DNA from: Membranipora membranacea
Lineage: Eukaryota; Bryozoa; Gymnolaemata; Cheilostomatida; Membraniporidae
Assembly (NCBI GenBank): GCA_914767715.1
Contig: OU612073.1
Location: 6,572,001 to 6,636,000 of the forward strand
Reading direction: 5' to 3'
Length of the DNA: 64,000 nt
The number at the start of each line of letters is the position of its first letter. The stretch's first letter is position 1. The position numbers and the translations under genes are program-made. The notes beneath the pieces were generated by a model. That model saw only the letters and a list, made by a program, of their open reading frames with translations, did no database searches and was not told the origin of the DNA. Shown here one piece after another: positions 27,603-37,500 of this stretch.

Positions 27603-27701
27603 TGTTATTGCCTCCACATACAAGCTTGCAGTTTTGAGTTATATTTGGTAAATGAAGCCATTAAAATATTTGAGGATAGCTTTCTTACGTCACAAAACTG
27701 T

Positions 27702-27785
27702 AGCCACCAATGAGATTTGAACTCATGACCTCCTGTTTCCCATATTATGTACTAGACAGGCGCTCTGCCACTGAGCTATAGCGGC
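27702..27785 (-). tRNA. tRNA-Thr(AGT), 12-nt intron
   Basis: 84 nt, intact cloverleaf with 5' end GCCGCTA and intron CATAATATGGGA. Confidence 0.85.
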
Positions 27786-27884
27786 TGTTATTGCCACCAC
27801 ATACAGGCTTGCAGTTTGGATTTATATAAGGTAAATTTCACCACCAAAATATGTGAGGATAGCTTTCTGACGTTACAAAACTGT

Positions 27885-27968
27885 AGCCACCAATGAGATT
27901 TGAACTCATGGCCTCCTGTTTTCCATGTATTGTACTAGACAGGCGCTCTGCCACTGAGCTATGGCGGC
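27885..27968 (-). tRNA. tRNA-Thr(AGT), 12-nt intron
   Basis: 84 nt, intact. Variable loop reads AGGCC. Intron is CAATACATGGAA. Last minus-strand copy before the array changes direction. Confidence 0.85.
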
Positions 27969-28283
27969 TGATATTGCCTCCACATCCACACATACAGTTT
28001 GAAATTTTGTGGTTCACAGGGGACCACTATGATGAATATATCATCTCGGAAACTGAATTAAGCGGAGCATGTTTGTGTATAACATTGAAAACATGAGGTC
28101 ATGAAGTATTGTGATGCCAGATGGTAAACATCGCATATTTAATGCGTGCACGTGCTTCACTAGTCTGAACCCCCAAAACTCTTGACCACCCCACACCAGA
28201 CAACCACCCATCTGCCCCCCTCCGCCTAACGGTCTCCCAGATGATTGTAACCAATATTTCAAGCAAAATTTCACTTCAAAACA
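27969..28283. repeat. Central spacer between divergent tRNA-Thr arrays (homologous to about 20653-20882)
   Basis: Shares GGTCATGAAGTATT-like, TTTAATGCGTGCAC-like and CACTAGTCTGAACCCCC-like phrases with the sequence between the tRNA pseudogenes at 20571 and 20883. The same minus tRNA, spacer, plus tRNA module therefore exists twice. Confidence 0.65.
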
Positions 28284-28367
28284 GCCGCCATAGCTCAGTT
28301 GCAGAGCGCCTGTCTTGTACATTACATGGAAAACAGGAGGTCACGAGTTCAAATCTCATTGGTGGCT
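28284..28367 (+). tRNA. tRNA-Thr with switched anticodon (TGT) on an AGT-class body, 12-nt intron
   Basis: The loop reads CTTGTA-A, so the anticodon is TGT, but the intron (CATTACATGGAA) is the AGT-class 12-mer rather than the 13-mer of the other TGT genes. One T-stem mismatch (ACGAG/CTCAT) and AGTTGCAG in the D loop suggest it may be weakening. Confidence 0.75.
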
Positions 28368-28467
28368 TTGGTTTTGTGACATCAGGAAGCTATGCTCACA
28401 TATTTTAATGGTTGCATTTACCGAATATAACTCCAAAACTGCAAGCGTGTATGTGGAGGCAATAACA

Positions 28468-28551
28468 GCCGCCATAGCTCAGTGGCAGAGCACCTGTCTA
28501 GTATATTTCATGGAAAACAGGAGGTCATGACTTCAAATCTCATTGGTGGCT
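28468..28551 (+). tRNA. tRNA-Thr(AGT), 12-nt intron, T-stem defect
   Basis: Family match throughout, but G53 of the T stem is C (ATGAC-TTCAAAT-CTCAT). This breaks the conserved last pair and the pol III B box. D-stem side GAGCACC also varies. Possibly inactive. Confidence 0.65.
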
Positions 28552-28651
28552 TCAGTTTTGTGACATCAGGAAGCTATGCTCACATATTTTAATGGTTGCA
28601 TTTACCGAATATAACTCCAATACTGCAAGCGTGTATGTGGAGGCAATAACA

Positions 28652-28735
28652 GCCGCCATAGCTCAGTGGCAGAGCGCCTGTCTAGTATATTTCATGGAAA
28701 ACAGGAGGTCATGACTTCAAATCTCATTGGTGGCT
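28652..28735 (+). tRNA. tRNA-Thr(AGT), 12-nt intron, T-stem defect
   Basis: Same intron (TATTTCATGGAA) and same G53 to C change as the copy at 28468, so the two arose by tandem duplication after the mutation. Confidence 0.65.
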
Positions 28736-28836
28736 TTAGTTTTGTGACATCAGGAAGCTATGCTCACATGTTTTAATGGTTTAAATTTAGCGAATATAAC
28801 TCTTAAACTGTACCTGTGTATGTTGATGCAATAACA

Positions 28837-28920
28837 GCCGCTATAGCTCAGTGGCAGAGCGCCTGTCTAGTACAATACATGGAAAACAGGAGGTCATGAG
28901 TTCAAATCTCATTGGTGGCT
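28837..28920 (+). tRNA. tRNA-Thr(AGT), 12-nt intron
   Basis: 84 nt, all stems paired, 5' end GCCGCTA, intron CAATACATGGAA, as in the copies at 27885 and 36219. Confidence 0.85.
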
Positions 28921-29019
28921 AGAGTTTTGTGATGTGGGAAGCTATCCTCACATATTTTATTGATTACATTTACCCAATATAACTCCAAAACAGCAGGCGG
29001 GTAAGTTGAGGCAATAACA

Positions 29020-29103
29020 GCCGCCATAGCTCTGTGGCAGAGCGCCTGTCTAGTACATTAATCGGAAAACAGGAGGTCATGAGTTCAGATCTCGTTGGTG
29101 GCT
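29020..29103 (+). tRNA. tRNA-Thr(AGT), 12-nt intron
   Basis: 84 nt. D loop changed (TCTGTGGCAG). T arm is ATGAG-TTCAGAT-CTCGT, with one wobble. Intron is CATTAATCGGAA. Confidence 0.75.
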
Positions 29104-29196
29104 GCAGTTTTGCGATGTCAGAAAGATATCCTCACATATTTTAATGATGGTTATCATAAGAATGAAACTGTAATAGTGTATGTTGAGGTATCAACA

Positions 29197-29244
29197 GCCG
29201 CCATAGCTCGTTGGCAGAGTGGAGTACAACTCTTATTGGTGGCT
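29197..29244 (+). pseudogene. tRNA-Thr deletion derivative
   Basis: The 5' acceptor and D arm are followed directly by the 3' end (ACTCTTATTGGTGGCT). The anticodon arm and most of the T arm are gone. Right edge of the second array. Confidence 0.8.
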
Positions 29245-29439
29245 TGCTGTTATAGTTCAAAACCTTAGGTAAATTATTGGTCGACAAATTAACCATTATC
29301 CACGGAAATACGTAGGAAAGGTTTTGCAGCTTTTGTTTCCTTACAAGTTGAAGATTCGAGCGAGAATCGTTGATAATGCAGAGATAGGGGTATCTTTGGT
29401 TTACATGCTCAAATTGTGTTGAGATAGCTGGTAGAGTAT

Positions 29440-30330
29440 TTCATTATAAAGCTTAATCCGAAACCTTCAAGATTCACATACATATCGATTTCTTAGCAGA
29501 GTATTAAAATTCCCATGTGCGACTGTAAAAATGTATTTATAAAATTTGTATTCAAAGTAACTCGATAGAAAAATAAACTATGCAAACACAACATTCAATC
29601 ATACTCAATAGATTTGATCATATTTGTAAAAGGTCACAAAAATAAGTAACACCCTTCAACAAGAGTTTGCCAGATTTTGCCTCACCAAGCAACAGCGCTG
29701 TGATTTAGGTGAGGTTCTGAAAACCGACTGAACTGAAAAAAAAGAAGTTAAACTTTAGGCCAACAGTTTCTCAGCGAATCGCTTGGGACAATTTTGTTAT
29801 TGCCCTGATTGAAAAGTTCATCAAAAGGATGGAATCTGAGATGTAGAAAGAAGGGTCTCTGCTCGTTCTAATTGTAACACTCACTAGGAAATGTTGAGAT
29901 CTGTGATTTTACTCCTCAGTAGTTATTTATAAGAAAAGTAGCTCAAAAAGTAGCAGAGCCTTTCTTATATGATGGCATTTGGAAGTGATAGAAGTAATCC
30001 GAAAATTTAAATAGATTACAGTGACTAGATCTGTCACTGAATTAATGGTGACTGATAGCCTTAACAATATAACCAAGTCTATGTTTTGGTTTGATAGCCA
30101 TTAAAACTGTGTCACCGTTGCTATCCTCGTCCCCAGCAGAGGTAGGAAGCAGTAAGAAATGAACCCATTAATCAGTCTCGTCTACGGGCGTTGCTGCATC
30201 TGGATTTTGAGACCTCAGATATGTTCTGAAATAAAACAAAAAGTAGCAAACTTATCAGATCATGAAGAATTATGGAATCAGTTGAAGGAATGCTCCGAAC
30301 GTTTGAAGTGTTTTGCATCAGGGATATACT
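29440..30330. repeat. Segmental duplication, copy 2
   Basis: Counterpart of 19060-19990. It carries a diverged copy of the V-ATPase 3' flank without any V-ATPase coding exon, then the end of the coiled-coil gene. Confidence 0.75.
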
Positions 30331-30733
30331 CTCCCACCAATGAACCAGCTCATTGCTCCCACCCTCTTTGATTCCATGAGGCAGTTGATTTAAGTTAGGA
30401 GTGATCTTCTTCTTAGTCGGTGGTGCACAACACCAGTACTTATTCAGTATTTTAAAAAATTTTGAAGTTAGGATAACAAGACGGGTATATTTCATACTTC
30501 ACTAGTCTATAAGCTTAAGGCTTTACTTACAGGATTTCTTGTAGCACCACATCTTGATTTCTTTGTCTGTTGCGTATGGAGCGAGCACTCAGGTCGATAT
30601 CATGCAGCTGCAGCTGAATGTCATTGATCTGTTTCTGGCTATCTTTGTGATACTCTGTTTCAGATTGGAATTTGGCCAGTTGATCAGAGTTTATCTTCTC
30701 ACACTCTATATAGTGTTTGACATGATATGGTAC
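30168..30733 (-). CDS. Unrecognised coiled-coil protein, last two exons
   Basis: Two exons, 30531-30733 and 30168-30225, join in phase through GTAAGT and a TTTCAG acceptor. The first encodes about 67 residues with heptad-like spacing rich in Gln, Asp and Lys (ECEKINSDQLAKFQSETEYH, QINDIQLQLHDIDLSARSIR, NQDVVLQEIL), a convincing coiled coil. The second gives TYLRSQNPDAATPVDETD and stop. The 30531-30733 exon starts at an acceptor (GATTAATACAG), so earlier exons must exist to the right, but none is recognised before the channel gene. Gene family not recognised. An incomplete duplicate is possible. Confidence 0.6.
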
Positions 30734-31025
30734 CTGTATTAATCAAAATAATTAAATAAACATAATTAGAATTAAAATAGTTGAACAACTGTAGGCTAAA
30801 TTTGGTAATATATGCGTATTGGTGTTCAGATTAAATCTGAAATTTTCCTCTCCACATCGATGTGGTTAAACAAATTTAGGGCATTGCAATATTGCCAACT
30901 CTTTTATGTAAACACATAATGGATAGTACGATAATTGTTTTCTGTGATCCTATTTGAGAGTGTATCGGCTTGACTTGTTATTAAGATCTCTATGTCTATG
31001 GGCTTGTCAAGCATCACAAAACTGT

Positions 31026-31110
31026 AGCCACCAATGAGGGTTGAACTCATGACCTCCTGTTGTCCAAAATTACCTACAAGACAGGCGCTCTGCCACTGAG
31101 CTATGGCGGC
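31026..31110 (-). tRNA. tRNA-Thr(TGT), 13-nt intron
   Basis: 85 nt. Loop CTTGTA-A, intron GGTAATTTTGGAC, T arm ATGAG-TTCAACC-CTCAT fully paired. Its upstream flank (from about 30860) is homologous to that of the TGT gene at 21492. Confidence 0.85.
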
Positions 31111-31278
31111 TGTTATTAATTTGACACTCTGCTTGCAGCCGGAGGGAGGGTAGTCGGGCGGTGGGAGGGTATCATGGTTTTGCAATGTTGGTCCGCCATC
31201 CTTGAATAATTCAAAGCTTACATAATTATACTGAATATGACGCCAGACCTCACAATCATGTTTTTGGATTTGTAAGCA

Positions 31279-31362
31279 GCCGCCATAGCTCAGTGGCAGA
31301 GCGCCTGTCTAGTACATAATATGGAAAACAGGAGGTCATGAGTTCAAATCTCATTGGTGGCT
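31279..31362 (+). tRNA. tRNA-Thr(AGT), 12-nt intron
   Basis: 84 nt, consensus copy with intron CATAATATGGAA and all stems paired. Confidence 0.88.
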
Positions 31363-31461
31363 TCAGTTTTGTGACATCAGAAGGCTATCCTCTGATATTT
31401 TAATGATAACATTTACCGAATATAACTCAAAACTGCAAACGTGTATTCGGAGGCAATAACA

Positions 31462-31552
31462 GCCGCCATAGCTCAGTGGCAGAGCGCCTGTCTAGTATGT
31501 ATATACACATCTAGTCAACAGGAGGTCATGAGTTCAAATCTCATTGGTGGCT
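31462..31552 (+). tRNA. tRNA-Thr(AGT), 19-nt intron
   Basis: 91 nt. The body equals the consensus but the intron is TGTATATACACATCTAGTC, shared exactly with the copy at 37887. Ends 34 bp from the stop codon of the channel gene on the other strand. Confidence 0.88.
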
Positions 31553-31585
31553 TTTTGTTTTAACTTGAAAACTAGAATTGAATCA

Positions 31586-34500
31586 TTAGATTATTTTTCC
31601 TACCCGGCAACAGAAGGCTATCGTATTTCTCTCGACTCTAGCCACAATCCAGGCCCTGTTAAGGTCAACTTCCAGATGCGCGTCTCGTCTCATTGATTCA
31701 TACGTGTCAGAGAGTTGGGCTATCAGAATGTTCATGAGCATCACCATAGAGATGAAGAGGAAAGCTAGGAACAAAATTGTAGCATACCACCTGCAAAATA
31801 GGAGGCAAAATATATGATGAATACTTTATGTTTGGGGGGAGGGGTTAGCGTCATTTAGAATGAGCAAAGCTTTTTGTCTCGAAATCTTGCGATCAGTTCC
31901 CTTAAAATCCATGGTCTTTAGGTCCTTTAATAATGCGGAGATGTTCTATGAATCACTTATTTGATTTATGAAACAATGGAGCAAAACATCTGGCAGGTCT
32001 GGTTCATCTCCGTTAGGAATGATCTGATAACAGCTTTCATAGTTCTCAATTAAATGAATCTCCTGACTGCCCCTGTTGCAAAGGGCCTTTACAAAATAGA
32101 TCAGTTCGCTTTCAGTCACATAACCCTCTACTGAACAGTGAGAGCTTTCTGCTGAGCATTGATATGAAATACTCTTCATGATAATCTTGGCTGACTATTG
32201 TTTGAAATACTGACCCGTAGACGTGTCCCTGGTCATTGTAATAAGTTAATATAGCGTCATCCTCAATCAACACTCTGGTTGATGTCAACAATATGTTCCA
32301 GAAATTACTACAAAATAAAGATGAAGAGGTATTAGATATTTTAAATGGGAAGTTAGTTGTTATGTTTTTATCAAAGGTTTTTTTATTTTATTGTGCCAAT
32401 ACCCTACTAGAAAATGTGTATAATATTGTAACCCCTGGATTTTGAAATCAATGTTAGGGAATCAAGCTGAAAAAAAAGATACAGTCATTGAGTTAGTTGT
32501 AGTTGTTAGTAAATGAAATTGATCATAAGACAAATAGCGAAATTTAGCTCACAAAAGCCTGAAAATACTCAGTAAATGTATAAGCAGATCATATCCAGAA
32601 TATGAGAGTTAGAAGTAACAAAGTAGCTCTGATTTCGTATATATTATTACCAGATATAATACACACACATATATATATATTCATATAAAACAATATAATA
32701 TAATAGTTAATAATAATATAATGAATATATAATTATAAAATACTTATTTATATATATAATTTAATATACAACATAATACAATATAATTCAATATAATACA
32801 CGATAATACAAAACAATGCAATATAAAATATAGATTAGGCCCTACTAACCTGGTTCTGATATTTTTAGTGTCAGATAATGGCCCATCTAGCCTTAGAGCC
32901 ATAGCGAAGCTACCAGTAAAAGCGATGATGATAACTGCAAACATGATCATGAAGTCGACAAACTCTCGAGTTGTCATCCGCCAAATTATCTGTGAGTACG
33001 CCCTCAGTCTCCTGTCAAAATATTAAACAACCGACAACTATGAAAATTTAGCCCAAACATTTGATCCGCAATCAGTGTTGTTCAAATCGCCTGGTTTGAT
33101 GTCACAGACCTGCAGGCGTTATTGATGACAAATAGAAAATGAGTCAATTTCAATTTTTGAACTCACATCTGGCAGTTGTATTCTCATGGCATATTTTTTC
33201 TACCATTGTATTTATTATACTCAATTACATTGGATGCAAAATTACCTGAATATGGCTGAATATTTGAATATTCTGACGATGGATAGCATGTAACCCATAG
33301 AGAAGACGCCCCACTGCTCTGGTCGGTTCATGAATCTCAGAGGTATCACAAGAATTAGTAAAACGCTTGAGCTGACGTCCAGGTAATTGAACCAATCTAT
33401 AAAATAATCTCGTCCTAATCTACAAAAGAAGAAATATGTTTTGTATTTCTCACACCATGATATATTCTCTAGAGTAGGTCTTTGTTTATTGATGAGAAAT
33501 GTAGCAATTTGCAAATTTGTCTTAAGTTGGGAGTTGCCTCCTTAAGGGGACACGATCCGTTGTTGCAAAGCATACAGATTCAATAGCTATTCTTCTTATT
33601 CATTATTTCATATTGTCTATCATGTTCGCAGCATTAGGAGATAGCAACTTTTGATATCTGGTTGGGCATGATGATTTAAACTGTCAGAGGTTCGAAAGCG
33701 TTACTGCACTGGTATAACCTTGAGACTTTAGCCTGAAAACGCGAGAGTCATGTAAATATGTACCTACTTACTAAGCTTAAGTTCTCAAACTGTACCCGGC
33801 CAGCTGGTACCATATCAACCAATTTGGGTGGGAAAGTTGTTGATAATGGCACAGCTTGAGCGCTTAAACTAAGTAAGTATGTACATTCATGAGACTAATA
33901 CTTACTTAAAAGCTTCAAATATCTCTTGAATAACTGTCGTTGCAACCATGAACAGAACAACGGCTTCACAAGATAACCGCGCCATATCATATGGATCATT
34001 TGTGTTATAGACTGAGGGGTTGTCTGCTTCGATACCCATGATGACCGATGCCGTGAGAAATAACATCACCAAAGCATACATCACTGCACTCAGGCTACAA
34101 TATCAGATGTTCAAGAACATAAGGTATCAGCCAATGACATCCGTGATTTTTTGGTACATCAGAAATCGTATTTTCCATTCGATTGTAATGGGTTAACCCA
34201 TATTCATTTAGTCAAATCTAATATAAAATGTGAAAAATCCTTATTCGTAATGTACCGTAGCGTAATATAACATGACGTAACATAACGTAGCGTAAAAATA
34301 ACAGAACATAATGCAATGTAACGTAATGTAAGGTACTTACGTGAATCTGGTTCGAGCGAATTCATTCCACTTTCGTCTTACTAGTAGTCTAACAGCGGGA
34401 TGGCTGATGAACTCCTGATTACCAGACTGTGCTATGAGCTGTAAGCATGTCTGCTGACCGCTATGATAGTCTTTGCAGTCAGGAGTTAATCCTGATTGGT

Positions 34501-37500
34501 CTGCTTCGAGCATTGAATAATGTACCAGTGATCCATTGGTAGTCCAGCCTCCGGCATCAACTAGTGAATCAAGCGCGGCTAATACTGTCAGCTGTAAGAA
34601 TTGTAAAATTTGATTAGAGAATATTTTCATTCCTCAGAGATTGTTATCAAAATCTTAATTGCCCCATCACAATTTTGTAGGTACATATGTCTGCTTTGCA
34701 AAACCAAAGCCACCAATGAGATTTGAACTCATGACCTCCTGTTTACTATATGTGTATGTACTAGACAGGCGCTCTGCCACTGAGCTAAAGCGGCAGATGG
34801 CACCAAATATTCATTTTTGAAAAGTCAGCTTAGCAATAATAGGGGACCCAGTAGGCTACAATAAACCTAAACTTTATACGCTATGTTAAATAGGGTGCCA
34901 GCTATGGAATGGAGTAAACTGATGGCATAACTCCGAGAAGGGGACTGATAGTCAATCTTGTGTAGTAATCATTTACGAATATTATTCATTCCATTCAGAT
35001 AGCTAGACTCGCCCTATAGTTTTAACATCTTACCTTCATTTTTCTACTACTTATCATCTGGTGAAGCGAAATCCTTGGACTTTTTATCGAGTTGGCCGTT
35101 TTAGAGAACATCCTTCTAACTCTGCAAATACAAAATTAGGTCCAGGTGAATAGTGATAAGTACAAGTATATAGAAACTATTAATAGCAGTTATAGTAAAA
35201 TCAGTGGGTCTTTCCATGTACGGTCTTCCTTACATTTTGGCTGTACCAAAATCCATCATGAAAACAAGTGGCCTCTTTATTTCTCTATGTTTACAGACTT
35301 ATAGGATATGTTAGTTATTTCTTTCTTAATGTCGTTTTTCTATATCTATATTGATGTATGTGAGGTCAACAAGCTATTTTCAATTTACTTAAATTATAAA
35401 CTTTTAGAAAACCTGATATTTGTTTGAAAGACCTTCACTGTTTAAACTTGCTTACTCAGAATTATCGATATGAGATATGTATAGAGCGGTTAGCTTGTCG
35501 TTGTTGATTGTTAGTGCGATGCTGAGTGGTGATCTGTCCATTTTATCTAATTGAGTGGCTGATGCTCCAAACTCTAGTAATCTCTCAGCCACGGATACAA
35601 ACTCTCTCTTAGTGGCGTAGTGTAATACTGTCTGTCCGTTCTCGTCAGCAGCTGTGGCGTCTGATCCTCGGTACAGTAGCTTCGACACCAGTAACAATGC
35701 CTGCAACATAGACTTAATATAATAATATATTAATATATCATAACATATAATAAAATATAGTATAATATAATAGAATATAATATAAAATTGTGTAATAAAA
35801 TATAATATAATATATTATAATATAATATAATATTAAGTAACCAGGCCTACAATCAGCTAAGGTAGCCATTGCTCAACATTTACCCAATAAACCCCAAAAC
35901 AACAATATTGGTTTTAGTCAGACAAGCACAGCCTATCAATGGGCGTAACCAGCATAACAAAAATCAAAGCCGCCAATGAGGATCGAACTCATGACCTCCT
36001 GTTGTCTGAAACATGCTACAAGACAGGCGCTCTGCCACTGAGCTATGGCGGCTGTTATTGCCTCCACATACACGTTTACATTTTTTCTGTTATATTCGGT
36101 AAATGTAATATCTGAGGGTATATTTTTATTTCACATAAATTAAGCGACCAAACTCATTGGTGGCTACAGTACCAAATGTAACTGGAAAACTGCTAGCATG
36201 TATGCAGAAGCAACAACAGCCGCCATAGCTCAGTGGCAGAGCGCCTGTCTAGTACAATACATGGAAAACAGGAGGTCATGAGTTCAAATCTCATTGGTGG
36301 CTTTCATTTTAAGAACAGTAAGTTTAGTCAAAGATAATTCAACCCACCTTTGGAAGGGGACACGATTCCGAAAGAACACTTAATAGAGCGAGATCCATAC
36401 TACCACTATGTCGTTCTATGAGTCTGTCGATGACCACCTCCACCTCAGCACCTCTCTGTCCCAGGTGGTACTTCTTCTTTTTCTCCTCCACCTGCTCATA
36501 AAATAATTAATTCTGCTAAGAATTTTTTCAACTCTGCTGATTTATTAGCATAATGTAGAAATAGATTTTGGCAAGATTTAAATTTATCCATCTGTCATTG
36601 AAAAACTAGACACTTTCATTATTAACAGTAAGAAGCAGGTGCAGAAATTAAACTGATGGTTGTTTATTGAAACAAAGAAATTCTGGTAAGAAATGTCATG
36701 AGATTTAGAGGTTACCTACCCCATCTTAGTTACCTTATCAAAGTTTGTAGGGTGAATTACCCTTTCATTGATGTAGATGACTTTTTTCGTTCAGAGAAGA
36801 GCGTTCTGGGGCGCAGCGCATTCGACACACCCTATTGGTATGTTTCATGTGATGCACCTACTTACTTTTTACAACAAAAACAACAGAAGAATGGAGCTGG
36901 CCATGAAGAGGGTCACAAGGTGCTCTTAATCCACTTATGCCTACTTAGAATACTTTTACATACTCAAAACTAGAATACACCCTAGTAGAGGCCATAAAAA
37001 ACCTCTTGAACTGAGTGTGCAGCAACCTGCCAAGACTGGCAAACTAACCACCGGAAACTTGCACTAATCAGCCATTGGCAGTGACACTTACACTGACATT
37101 GAGACTACACTATTATCATGTGTATTTCTGATCATTAGAGTCAATTTAGTACGAGTACCTAACATGTACCCATCCCTAATTAGTAAAGTTGGTAAACTTG
37201 AAATCAGGTCGTCACACCAAACTCCTCCGATGGTACTCATGCTAAGTGAATAAGTTCACTCTCTATCGATTAGAGATACACATGCACATGATCAGTGTGA
37301 GCAAGGAGTTGTCTCTAACTCCTTGGTGTGAGTAGACACTTTGATCTTAGCCAATAGTCTCACCTGCTGTTTGAATGAGCCACCGTCGTTGGCGCACAAC
37401 TCCTGATAGAGATCCTGATATGTGTAGACACTCTGGTCTTGAAACTCGTGCAGCATGTCATCTTCTGATAAACAGAAATTATTTATTTTACAGTAAACGT

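Noticed and set aside
27193-29244. Regularly spaced repeats resembling a CRISPR array
   Set aside because: The repeats are tRNA-Thr cloverleaves, spacers are conserved rather than unique, and the genome is eukaryotic.
31946-32179. Open frame between channel exons 11 and 12
   Set aside because: Exons 11 and 12 join in phase without it, it interrupts the pore-to-S6 order, and I see no good splice sites at its ends.
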